DNA of 33,758 bases, taken from contig DXCV01000007.1 of NCBI GenBank assembly GCA_019115825.1, forward strand, positions 1 to 33,758, in the 5' to 3' direction. The position numbers and the translations under genes were made by a program. This document shows positions 8,051 to 15,663 of the stretch, in pieces. Each line of letters starts with the position of its first letter. Position 1 is the stretch's first letter. The DNA is from Candidatus Bacteroides pullicola. Lineage in GTDB: Bacteria > Bacteroidota > Bacteroidia > Bacteroidales > Bacteroidaceae. The notes under the pieces were generated by a model that ran no database searches, was not told the origin of the DNA, and saw only the letters and a program-made list of their open reading frames with translations.

Positions 8051-9469
8051 TCAATACCGCTCGGTCCACTCCTTCCGCACTGTCCTCGACGTGCTGCCAA
8101 CGGTTTCTTCATGATCCATGTCCCACTTGTGCTGGCAATGGTAGCAGGTGTGATGGGTTTGCCATTTGCTCACCTTGTTGGTGGTTTCCACCAATCCTTT
8201 GGCATCGACCACTTCCGAACCGCTGATGCGTCTCTTCACGGAAGACTCGTTGATGTCTTTCCATGACCAGTTGGTGCGATATTCGTAGCCCAAATCCGTA
8301 AGTCCTGTCTGGGCCGTGTCGAAGCTGTGGCAGTTGCCGCACCGGTGTTCCGTGATGGAGGTCCATGCCCACATCAGCGTACACAGAATCACAATGATTC
8401 CTATCACGTAAGCCAGCAGGCACGTAAATCCCTTGAAGTTGTAGTCCAGCCATCGGCCTTCGTACAACATCATTCCCCAAACCAACACAAACGACATGAT
8501 ATGTACCACGCCTTGGTTGGCCGACGGAAACAGATAGCGCACGATGACATAAGGCCATACCCACTTGGCAATGAGCATATTCACCCCGACTATCACGGCC
8601 ATGGTGATGAGCATGGCAAGAAAACTGTCGGCGGTCTGGATGACCGGGGCAAAACCGATTTTCCACCAAATCTTGGCCAACGGGATGAGCAAAAGACACC
8701 AAAGGATGTTGCCCAGCCAACGCCCTGTCTGGTAATGGGACGAACCATCTATGCGCCATTTCCCATTACCTCGCATACCATACAACTTGATTCGCCAGGC
8801 AGCATGAAGCATGGCACAACCTGTGGCCAACAGCATCAACGTAAAGAGGGTGACCGGCCAAAAGCCTTTGTGCATCAACATCGCCTTGTGTATAAAGATG
8901 CCCGGCAAAGTCAGCGACGCATAAAGCAAAAGAACGAGGTAAAGCCAGACAGCAGAAGGCTTGCAAAAATCGTAATGATACTTCGTTCGCATGACTACAA
9001 TCACGACTGCCTCTATCACAAACGCCAATGCCAGGAATACCAGTGCCACGCCGATGTCCAGCCCCAACAAATAGAGGTAGACCGCGTAATACCATCGTAG
9101 CCAGAAAGGTACGCGCCAAGAATAATCATCCTTCAAACGATCTGCCCGATACGCCTGTTCGTCAGGGGTATAATCCATTTGCAGGAATGAGCAAGACACA
9201 TAACCTTTCAAGCCCGAGCCGTTGTTCACCTGCACCCAACCCTCGGTTTCATGCGTGCGGTCAATCACCTCCACAACTTCGCCAGGGGCAAGCTGCCCGA
9301 TTGCTTCGTAATTTGTACCCGGCCCCGAGCGTACGTTCAAACGGCTGCTTGTATTGACCTTGGCCTTGGAAGAATCACCGGCGAAAGCTGATACAGGCAT
9401 ACAGAGCCAAATGCCTATTGTCAAGACAAGGACGGTCACGAGCCAAGTATGCAATCTATTGTGTTTCAT
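8051..9469 (-). CDS. Membrane protein with exported SH3b domain and C-terminal double CxxC
   Basis: A 472-residue protein of no recognised family as a whole. A signal-like hydrophobic segment (residues about 8-30) is followed by a bacterial SH3 domain at about 37-97 (LNVRSGPGTNYEAIGQL...GWVQVN...GYVSCSFL), a module often used to bind cell-wall peptides. About eight hydrophobic segments fill residues 125-370. The C-terminal about 100 residues are hydrophilic and carry CGNC near 375 and CYHC near 440, spaced like the two knuckles of a zinc ribbon. The SH3b part should lie in the periplasm and the Cys pairs probably on the other side, so the protein could link wall state to the cytoplasm; that is inference. 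It lies 12 nt after the transglutaminase-like gene and is co-oriented with the cluster. Confidence 0.75.
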   Translation of the reverse strand: MKHNRLHTWLVTVLVLTIGIWLCMPVSAFAGDSSKAKVNTSSRLNVRSGPGTNYEAIGQLAPGEVVEVIDRTHETEGWVQVNNGSGLKGYVSCSFLQMDYTPDEQAYRADRLKDDYSWRVPFWLRWYYAVYLYLLGLDIGVALVFLALAFVIEAVVIVVMRTKYHYDFCKPSAVWLYLVLLLYASLTLPGIFIHKAMLMHKGFWPVTLFTLMLLATGCAMLHAAWRIKLYGMRGNGKWRIDGSSHYQTGRWLGNILWCLLLIPLAKIWWKIGFAPVIQTADSFLAMLITMAVIVGVNMLIAKWVWPYVIVRYLFPSANQGVVHIMSFVLVWGMMLYEGRWLDYNFKGFTCLLAYVIGIIVILCTLMWAWTSITEHRCGNCHSFDTAQTGLTDLGYEYRTNWSWKDINESSVKRRISGSEVVDAKGLVETTNKVSKWQTHHTCYHCQHKWDMDHEETVGSTSRTVRKEWTERY

Positions 9470-9481
9470 GATAAAAACGGT

Positions 9482-10960
9482 TTAATCCTTCAACTTTACT
9501 ACTTCTATGGGAACCTCCATCAAGTCGGGCATGCCCATTCCCAGGCTTGCACCGATATAAGTGGGGTCGCATACCAGATATTTCTGCCCGTCCACCAGTA
9601 CATAGTCTCCCCGCGTGGCCGGATTGTCAAACCGGACTGCCGCAGCCAGGTGACGACCCGGATAATAGAGCAAAACCACCTTCATGCCCAACAGACGACG
9701 TACCAACTGGGAAAACAGAATGGCACGGTCTTCGCAATCGGAATAAGCCGAAGCAATGGTTTCTTCCGGAAAGAAGAAATGTTCGTAACCGAACTGATCG
9801 CCATCTGTCTTGTACTGAAAGGCGTATTGGGCAAAATGCAACAACGTGTTTACCGCCTCTTCCTGGGTCAGACCTTTCAAGACGGGCGTAATCTGCTGTT
9901 GCACGCTTTCCCAAAATGCCTCGCTCAGGGCTGCTTCTGCATAGTAATTGAAATCCACGCAGGGGTAAGTCTCCAGGAAACGGCTATATCCCGGATGATA
10001 CTGCAAGGTGTAGCTTCGCTGTTTGTCCCGCAGCACTTTGGCCTGTGAACGGTCTCCCAATGCGGGAGCTACATCCAGTGACATGTCGAACCGTTTTGTG
10101 GCACCTCCATACTCCATGCGGCAAGTCTGAATGGAAGTCAAATCTTTATGTCCGGCATTGACCACAGTGTAAACCACGCCTTGCTCATTGCCATAGCGGA
10201 AGAATACCGTGTTGCTGACGTTACAGCCAAAGGCTATCAAAGGGAACAAGTCCTGCCGCACACGGCCAATTTTCGCCCGATAGCCCATTTGGTTCAGGGT
10301 GAAAACCGCGAACACCACCTGTTCATTGGTGCTGCGTCGTGGGAAATAAGCCGTAAAAACATGATTAATCAGTTGGTACATGCCCCAATCATTCAGTGAC
10401 AAATCATCCTTGCAAGCCAGCACACTACCCACCCACTCCATATAAGGCAACCGGGACAGGTGGTTCCAATACGTGGAAACAGCCTTCTCATCTACTCCAG
10501 CCAAAGCAGGCAACGCGTATGAAGCCTTCCTCAAGGACACTAAGGCTCCATAAAAATCAACTTTCAGCGCAGGGACTTCCACAGGGATAGGCGTCAGTTT
10601 CCTCTTGTCCTCATGGGGAGAGGGGAGGGGTAGGCTGGGCGGTTCTATCTCGCCACGTACCGGCACTTTCACCGGGTCGGGACGAGGAGTGCCCGGTTCA
10701 TAGACATCAGGCGGTACCGGGTCCTTGATGGGCGGCTCCTTTTTACTGAGGGGATAGTCGGGCCAAGTCTCTGCCAAATAACGTCCGAATTCCCGGTTGA
10801 TGGAATCATTGTATGCCTTGAAACTCTCCTCTTCCGTTCGGACGTATGTGTCGAAAGCAGCTTCCTGCTCTCTTGCATATTCTTCAAAGTCCTTATCCGT
10901 CTGGGCATACGCGCCCAAGCAGAAAAGAATGCAACCGGATAATAGCCAATTCCGCTTCAT
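9482..10960 (-). CDS. Secreted transglutaminase-like (papain-fold) protein
   Basis: A 492-residue exported protein: signal peptide MKRNWLLSGCILFCLGAYAQ, an acidic helical stretch (20-70), and a proline-rich linker (about 70-125) with many PPxxP-like repeats. A C-terminal transglutaminase-like domain keeps the full triad: Cys409 in SDCEDR, His437 in GRHLAAAV and Asp465 in CDPTY. Transglutaminase-like folds of this kind act as peptidases, cross-linkers or peptide N-glycanase-like hydrolases; the substrate is unknown. The intact triad suggests an active enzyme. The gene is 12 nt upstream of the SH3b membrane protein and 12 nt downstream of its other neighbour, so it is firmly part of the operon. 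Confidence 0.85.
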   Translation of the reverse strand: MKRNWLLSGCILFCLGAYAQTDKDFEEYAREQEAAFDTYVRTEEESFKAYNDSINREFGRYLAETWPDYPLSKKEPPIKDPVPPDVYEPGTPRPDPVKVPVRGEIEPPSLPLPSPHEDKRKLTPIPVEVPALKVDFYGALVSLRKASYALPALAGVDEKAVSTYWNHLSRLPYMEWVGSVLACKDDLSLNDWGMYQLINHVFTAYFPRRSTNEQVVFAVFTLNQMGYRAKIGRVRQDLFPLIAFGCNVSNTVFFRYGNEQGVVYTVVNAGHKDLTSIQTCRMEYGGATKRFDMSLDVAPALGDRSQAKVLRDKQRSYTLQYHPGYSRFLETYPCVDFNYYAEAALSEAFWESVQQQITPVLKGLTQEEAVNTLLHFAQYAFQYKTDGDQFGYEHFFFPEETIASAYSDCEDRAILFSQLVRRLLGMKVVLLYYPGRHLAAAVRFDNPATRGDYVLVDGQKYLVCDPTYIGASLGMGMPDLMEVPIEVVKLKD

Positions 10961-10972
10961 GCCGTTCTGTTA

Positions 10973-11848
10973 TTAAAAATTCAACGACAAGGCTATGCCC
11001 CCGGATTGGGAAGCCGCGTAGGGCGATATGCGCAATCGTGCGTCTCCCAGCATGATGGCTTTCCGTTTCCCTTTGGCTGCAATGCCATCTATCACATTCC
11101 ATAGATATAAAGCCGCCGCACCGGCTATCAGTCCGTTGCGGATGTTTGTACAGTTGTCCGCCCGGTTTCCATAAGTCTGCATTTGGTGGGCATCGTGGGT
11201 GGAATTGTACTTCGATTCGTAGGAAGCCCGCAGGCTCTCCGCTACTACGATGCCTGTGACACAGGCGACTTCCCCGATGATGAAGAACAAACCTTTCCCT
11301 TTGCTGCCTTTATGGAACTGCGCCCATCCCGGCACAAAGACTCTGCCAGAGAAGGGATAGCGTCCGGTGATGGACGCATTATATTCCTTCAACTCCCTGT
11401 CAAAAGCTGCATCCCGGAACTGGCCGGCATTCAATGTATAGAAGTCGTCCGCCCCATTGACATTCCGTTGCACCTGTATCAGGATATAAATTTTCAACCG
11501 TCCTCCGCTTAATGCGATAGGTTCCGTCGCGCTGACTATACGCCTTTTCATCCGGTTGAACTTCACCACGGCATTAATGCCTTTTGACGCAATGGTATTG
11601 ATGTCCTGCTGCGTGATGCCTACCACGCCCAGTTCGTGCAATGACCTCTGCAAGGCATCGGCCCATGCCGCATTTACGGCTTCTTGCTCATCATAACCTT
11701 CGCCCACGCCCCAATTGAGGAAATAATTGGCTCCGGCAGGCGTGGCGGGAACCGAATTGGCCCAATACGGGCGCAGCTCCGTCGATGACTGGGCAAAAGC
11801 CAGAACTCCCATCAGCCAAAACATACATATAAATAATACGTTTTTCAT
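10973..11848 (-). CDS. Secreted LPP20-like protein with C-terminal hydrophobic (DUF5683-like) region
   Basis: A 291-residue protein with a signal peptide (cleavage after about residue 19, VLAFAQ). The N-terminal half has a YFLNWGVGEG...EAVNAAWADALQRSLHELGV pattern (about 42-77), the LPP20/FlgT-N-like motif shared with the next two genes upstream. The second half contains FVPGWAQFHKGSKGKGLFFIIGEVACVTGIVV (about 171-202) and a later hydrophobic segment (about 243-258), reminiscent of the DUF5683 family of Bacteroidetes envelope proteins. Its start overlaps the stop of the upstream gene by four bases (ATGA), so translation is probably coupled. Function unknown; an envelope-associated role is inferred. 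Confidence 0.75.
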   Translation of the reverse strand: MKNVLFICMFWLMGVLAFAQSSTELRPYWANSVPATPAGANYFLNWGVGEGYDEQEAVNAAWADALQRSLHELGVVGITQQDINTIASKGINAVVKFNRMKRRIVSATEPIALSGGRLKIYILIQVQRNVNGADDFYTLNAGQFRDAAFDRELKEYNASITGRYPFSGRVFVPGWAQFHKGSKGKGLFFIIGEVACVTGIVVAESLRASYESKYNSTHDAHQMQTYGNRADNCTNIRNGLIAGAAALYLWNVIDGIAAKGKRKAIMLGDARLRISPYAASQSGGIALSLNF

Positions 11849-12279
11849 TCTTCTTGATTTAAAATACAGTTAAACGACTTGAAATCCGGAATCATATGCA
11901 CATCCTTGGCCACTTGGCATAGGATATAGGTACGGTATCCTTGGCGCGTGGTCAGTGACACCGTATGTTGGCATACCTTGTTGATGGGTATTTTCACATA
12001 ACGGTTGGCCTCCACCAACAGGCTGTCCCCCTCCAACTGCTCCAGTTGTTGCAGGTTCAACGGCACGCCTATGGCAAAAGCACTTTCCAACACAGCTATG
12101 GCGAAAGCTTTCTTTTGGGAAGCCTCTTCGGTGGTTCCGTCACCTTGTGAAACCCGGTAATAATAGGTGTTGCCCGAAGGCGGTGGCGATTGCACCCATC
12201 GGGGCAGGACATATTGTCCCCACGATGAAAGAGCCCCTGCCCACATCAGGATCAGGCAAAGGCTAAGTTTCAATCTCAT
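11845..12279 (-). CDS. Small secreted LPP20-like protein
   Basis: A 144-residue protein with a clear signal peptide (MRLKLSLCLILMWAGALSSWG, cleavage about residue 21). The mature part begins LPRWVQSPPPSGNTYYYRV, then SQGDGTTEEASQKKAFAIAVLESAFAIG, the same Tyr-x-x-G-x-G...EA...A...A pattern as its two neighbours. It corresponds to the N-terminal half of the downstream 291-residue protein without the hydrophobic C-terminus. It is coupled to that gene by an ATGA overlap and lies 21 nt after the lipoprotein gene. No function is known; the three related products may form one complex. Confidence 0.72.
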   Translation of the reverse strand: MRLKLSLCLILMWAGALSSWGQYVLPRWVQSPPPSGNTYYYRVSQGDGTTEEASQKKAFAIAVLESAFAIGVPLNLQQLEQLEGDSLLVEANRYVKIPINKVCQHTVSLTTRQGYRTYILCQVAKDVHMIPDFKSFNCILNQEE

Positions 12280-12300
12280 CTTGACACGTGTTTTACAAGG

Positions 12301-12975
12301 TTATTGATTTGTGCTCTTGTCCAACTGTGCGTCCATTTTCTCCATGAATTTGTCCTTGTCGAAATCCACCTTGCGCACCTCCAGTTCCTCGGCCAGCCCT
12401 TTCTTGGCATTGTCCCATTGCACGTGTAACGCCACATAGCACGCATACCCGCCGGTGGCACTCTGTGTCAGTTTGCGGCAAGCCACTTCGGCATATTTGT
12501 CAATGACTTTGCTCCCAATCATCTTAAGACCGCCCTCCAATTCGCTCTCGTACATCTTTTTGCCGCCGGGCACATTCACGTCCTTGGAATAATCCTCCAT
12601 AGCATTCTTGATCATGCCGATGAACCGGGACGAAATATCGGCTATGGCAACTCTATTGGCATCCACAATGGCCCTTGAACGGTCTGGGCAATCTTCGGCA
12701 ATGCCCAGTCCGGCCATATATTCACCGGGGACATCACGTGCCTCGTCCTCACAAAAAGTGACCAGCACTTGTTCACCCGCAGGCATTTGGGGTTGGGTAG
12801 GGTCGTTCTGCACTTGTACAGGTGCAGGCGTTTGAGGTACAGTGGTCACGGCAGTCCTGCTGCTGCCGCAGGAAGCCAACAGAAAAGATGCGGAGATTCC
12901 ACCACATAACAGAACCGTTCTCCAGGTGAAGACATTTTTCTTTTTCGTCATCGTCCAAATACTTTTAGTCATCAT
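12301..12975 (-). CDS. LPP20-family-like lipoprotein, first gene of the envelope operon
   Basis: A 224-residue lipoprotein. A KKK-containing n-region and hydrophobic core end in the lipobox LASC (Cys36), followed by GSS and a Thr/Pro/Gln-rich linker. The globular part includes MAGLGIAEDCPDRSRAIVDANRVAIADISSRF (about 90-121), a FlgT/LPP20-like motif in which many Ala residues precede a helix, and QSATGGYACYVALHVQW (about 175-191), the usual strand following it. An alternative start at 12951 (MTKKKNVF) would give a more typical 28-residue signal peptide; no Shine-Dalgarno sequence decides between them. It is the first gene of the minus-strand operon, about 60 nt downstream of the T-run that ends a structured element. 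Confidence 0.75.
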   Translation of the reverse strand: MMTKSIWTMTKKKNVFTWRTVLLCGGISASFLLASCGSSRTAVTTVPQTPAPVQVQNDPTQPQMPAGEQVLVTFCEDEARDVPGEYMAGLGIAEDCPDRSRAIVDANRVAIADISSRFIGMIKNAMEDYSKDVNVPGGKKMYESELEGGLKMIGSKVIDKYAEVACRKLTQSATGGYACYVALHVQWDNAKKGLAEELEVRKVDFDKDKFMEKMDAQLDKSTNQ

Positions 12976-13033
12976 AGCAATTTCAGTATTAGCAGCCTAT
13001 AGAACTTCCCCTGATTCGGCATGGTAAAAAAAT

Positions 13034-13228
13034 AAAAAAAGGCATGGGAGTCTGTGCCGTCGCTTATCCCGAACTCAGGCTCTCGCATGCCCATCAACAA
13101 GGATAAGCAACGCGAGCTAGCCCACGCCAAGATAGCATATACAGCACACCATGCCAAGGCACGATGACAGATATACATCTCAACCGGACGTTCTCCCGTT
13201 GCCGTATCTTCCTGTTGATTCAAACTTG
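13034..13228 (-). ncRNA. Candidate structured RNA or leader element with 3' T-run
   Basis: Minus-strand reading shows three consistent long-range pairings: GGCATGG (in TTGGCATGGTG) with CCATGCC at the 3' end, TGTGCTGT with ACGGCACA just inside it, and GTTGCTTATCC with GGATAAGCGAC. The 3' CCATGCC is followed by seven T (plus-strand A run 13034-13040). CAAGTTTG (13221-13228) is one base off a -7 element and would start a transcript of about 180 nt. The open frame across this stretch (83 codons) has no protein-like character. It may be an independent small RNA or an attenuating leader of the downstream operon; no known RNA family was recognised. Confidence 0.4.
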
Positions 13229-13321
13229 CGAGATTTATAAACTAAGGCTGTAAAATGAAAACAAGAGCATAGTAAGTGAAAATAAAGTTGCTTATAATCA
13301 ATATGTTATGATGATTTTTGA

Positions 13322-13393
13322 TTTTCATTGGTTTTCATTGTTTTCTCTTGCTTGCGTGATTTTTGGTGCATTTTTGTTTCTCTTTTGTTTCTC
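13322..13393. repeat. Short direct repeats upstream of the ICE integrase
   Basis: TTTTCATTG occurs at 13322-13330 and 13332-13340, and TTTTGTTTCTC occurs as an exact head-to-tail pair at 13372-13382 and 13383-13393. The stretch is strongly T-rich. Such paired motifs next to an integrase are candidates for arm-type integrase or excisionase sites. The remaining sequence between 13229 and 13411 shows no gene. Confidence 0.5.
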
Positions 13394-13411
13394 GGTTTGA
13401 GATATATTTTG

Positions 13412-13419
13412 TACCTTTG
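13412..13419 (+). promoter_or_regulatory. -7 promoter element of the ICE integrase
   Basis: TACCTTTG matches TAnnTTTG and lies 26 nt before the integrase ATG. TTTG copies occur upstream at 13384-13387 and 13396-13399, neither at the ideal spacing. Confidence 0.55.
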
Positions 13420-13445
13420 CAATAGTAAATCATAAATCAACTGCT

Positions 13446-14588
13446 ATGGCAAGACCGAAGAAAATCAATAAGACCAAAGAGCCTGTCCGGCTTAGGATGA
13501 AAAACCTGAGCAACGGCAACAAGAGCTTGTACTTGGATATATACCATGACGGGGAACGCTCTTACGAGTACCTGAAGATGTACTTAATCCCGGAAACGGA
13601 TTACAATGCAAAGATGCAGAACCAGGCCACGCTCACGGCGGCCAACGCCATCAAGTCCAAGCGCATCATTGAAATGACCAATGGTAAAGCTGGCATCAAA
13701 CCTGCATCCGACACTCCAAAGGTCTATATGCTGGACTGGATGAAAACCTACATGGAGAACCAAGCCAAGCGTGGCAAGAAAGACAAGTGGCAGATAAAGA
13801 AAGCAATAGACATCATCAAGGCATACGCCGGTGAACGTGTCACAATGGATATGATTGACAAGCCCTTTTGCCAAGGCTATATCGACTACCTTTTAACGGA
13901 ATACCGTCCGAAAGGAAAGGTTGTCTCGAAATTCACCTGCCACAACTACTACCGGGTTCTCAATGGAGCGTTGAACGCTGCCGTCCGTGCTGAAATATTG
14001 AAGGAAAACCCGTTCAATAAAATCAGCAGCTCGGAAAAGATACACAAGCCTGAAAGCAAACGCGAATACATGACGATTGACGAAGTGAGGTCTTTGATAA
14101 ATACCCCCATGAACAATGAGGCGGTGAAAGGGGCTTACCTGTTCTCTTGTTTCTGTGGGCTGCGCATGAGCGACATCAAAGGGCTGAAGTGGAAGAACGT
14201 GTTTTGTGACGGCGAGCAATACCGCTTGGAGGTGATGATGCAAAAGACGAAATCGCCACTGTATCTGCCCTTGTCATCCGAGGCGTTGAAATGGATGCCA
14301 AAGCGAGGCGACAAGTCCGGGGAAGATAAAATATTTACTCTTCCCTCTCCCGCCGGGATAAACAGGCTGCTGAAACCTTGGGTCCAAAAGGCAGGCATTT
14401 GCAAGCACGTCACCTTTCACACCGCCCGGCATACGTTCGCGACCATGATGCTGACGCTTGGTGCCGACCTTTACACAACTTCCAAATTATTAGGGCATAC
14501 CGATATGCGGACAACCCAAATTTACGCCAAAATCGTTAACCGGAAAAAAGACGAAGCCGTAAATTTAGTTAATGGGCTGTTCGGGTAA
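13446..14588 (+). CDS. Tyrosine site-specific integrase of the ICE
   Basis: A 380-residue tyrosine recombinase that would integrate and excise the element. It has an N-terminal arm-type binding part (about 1-90), a SAM-like core-binding domain (about 95-195) and a catalytic domain with the complete set: Arg240 (CGLRMSD), Lys267, His325 and Arg328 (HTARHTF), His351 (LGHTD) and Tyr360 (QIYAKI). This layout is usual for Bacteroidetes ICE and phage integrases. It is the first gene at the element's left end and reads inward, behind its own -7 element. No excisionase gene adjoins it; the HTH gene at 15664 is the nearest candidate. Confidence 0.95.
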   Translation: MARPKKINKTKEPVRLRMKNLSNGNKSLYLDIYHDGERSYEYLKMYLIPETDYNAKMQNQATLTAANAIKSKRIIEMTNGKAGIKPASDTPKVYMLDWMKTYMENQAKRGKKDKWQIKKAIDIIKAYAGERVTMDMIDKPFCQGYIDYLLTEYRPKGKVVSKFTCHNYYRVLNGALNAAVRAEILKENPFNKISSSEKIHKPESKREYMTIDEVRSLINTPMNNEAVKGAYLFSCFCGLRMSDIKGLKWKNVFCDGEQYRLEVMMQKTKSPLYLPLSSEALKWMPKRGDKSGEDKIFTLPSPAGINRLLKPWVQKAGICKHVTFHTARHTFATMMLTLGADLYTTSKLLGHTDMRTTQIYAKIVNRKKDEAVNLVNGLFG

Positions 14589-14615
14589 CTGGCAGATGCT
14601 TTTTTCGACACAACA

Positions 14616-14648
14616 GGCACGGCGCGCTGAACACCAGTATTCCGTGCC
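14616..14648 (+). terminator. Hairpin after the integrase gene
   Basis: GGCACGG (14616-14622) pairs with CCGTGCC (14642-14648) across a 19-nt loop, 28 nt after the integrase stop. There is no good T-run directly after it, so termination is uncertain; it may be a 3'-end stabilising or regulatory hairpin. Confidence 0.4.
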
Positions 14649-14719
14649 GCATTTAGGTATCACAATAGTTTACAATCATATTTTTAACAACTTAAAACAA
14701 GAAGCAATGACAAAGACGA

Positions 14720-15526
14720 TTGTTATCCCTCTCTCTTTTTGAGGGTAATTGCAACGAGTGTCCTTTGAAGGGCAAAAATCCCTTTATGGGAAAAGACGGG
14801 CTTTACAACTTGGCCCATGCCGCCTACCGGCAATACATGGATGAAGTGGTAACGAACGGGAAACCTTACGGGAGGTTTGCGGAAGATTTCCTGAACGGCC
14901 ACACCTATTCCATTTGTCCCTGTTTTCGAGGGAAGAACGAACACAAGAAGAACCTTGGCATCATCAAGGGGATTCTCCGGAACTGCCAAGGATTGACAGA
15001 AGAACTGTGGCGAAAAGGACGTTTTGAGAAAGACGACTTCATGGCCATGCAAGATTTCTACGACACCACGGATGTACCCTCGAACAACACTCCCCAGCCT
15101 CCCGCGCCTGGCGACAGCGCGGTTCTAACGACGTTTGAATGTTATCTGAACAGAGAGCAAATGAGCCCCATTGCGGAATGTGCGAATGAGGCTCATTTGT
15201 TTTATACGCGCGTCTCTGTGGACGACATGTATTCCTTGCTGCACTGCCGGACCGGCTTCCACCTGTACGCAAACCGCATCAACCTGATAGCCAAACTGTT
15301 TGATTGCCTGAGCTACCACAGGCTGGTCTGCCACAAATGGCAATCCGTCCTTTTCGCGAACAAGCTCATACTTTCCTCCAAGACCGGGAAGCCCATCAGC
15401 CCCAGCAGCTACTCTTCCGCCCTGTCCAAGCTCAACAAACGCGAGGACCAGGCTGCCGAATACATAGGAATGATGGTGAAAAGAGTGAAGGAAATGGGTC
15501 AAACTGACGAAAGTGAAAACAAGTGA
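14720..15526 (+). CDS. Hypothetical Cys-containing ICE protein, start or frame uncertain
   Basis: About 268 residues of unknown function. The N-terminus has closely spaced cysteines (CNECPLKGKNPFMG, then SICPCFRG near 64-71), which might bind metal. The rest is charged and soluble, with a LYANRINLIAKLFDCLSYHRLVCHKWQSVLF helical core (about 182-212). The frame has no ATG near its beginning: only a TTG at 14720. A well-placed ATG at 14707 opens MTKTIVIPLSF and then hits a stop at 14740-14742. Removing one base of the T5 run at 14736-14740 would join that start to the body as MTKTIVIPLSFEGNCNEC. So the gene either starts at TTG or carries a one-base frameshift. The coordinates given are the open body. 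Confidence 0.65.
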   Translation: MLSLSLFEGNCNECPLKGKNPFMGKDGLYNLAHAAYRQYMDEVVTNGKPYGRFAEDFLNGHTYSICPCFRGKNEHKKNLGIIKGILRNCQGLTEELWRKGRFEKDDFMAMQDFYDTTDVPSNNTPQPPAPGDSAVLTTFECYLNREQMSPIAECANEAHLFYTRVSVDDMYSLLHCRTGFHLYANRINLIAKLFDCLSYHRLVCHKWQSVLFANKLILSSKTGKPISPSSYSSALSKLNKREDQAAEYIGMMVKRVKEMGQTDESENK

Positions 15527-15603
15527 AGACTGAAAAGATGACACTCTAAGCCATACTTCCGAACTGTCATTATACTTCTGCGCTCAAGGCCGCGCGCATG
15601 GGG

Positions 15604-15638
15604 TAATTTTGTCCTCCGAGACCGGTTGGTTTCGGAGG
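15604..15638 (+). promoter_or_regulatory. -7 element with overlapping palindrome before the HTH gene
   Basis: TAATTTTG (15604-15611) fits TAnnTTTG. Two bases later CCTCCGAGACC pairs with GGTTTCGGAGG (15613-15638, one G-T mismatch, 4-nt centre). The palindrome would cover the transcription start, which suits an operator, possibly autoregulatory for the HTH protein. It could also be a 5' RNA hairpin. Confidence 0.5.
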
Positions 15639-15663
15639 GCAATCCTCCTTTTGTCTAACATAA

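Noticed and set aside
12972..13223. 83-codon minus-strand frame over the structured element
   Set aside because: The sequence pairs over long distance and ends in a T-run; the translation shows no fold-like pattern, so an RNA explanation is better, although a small protein is not strictly excluded.
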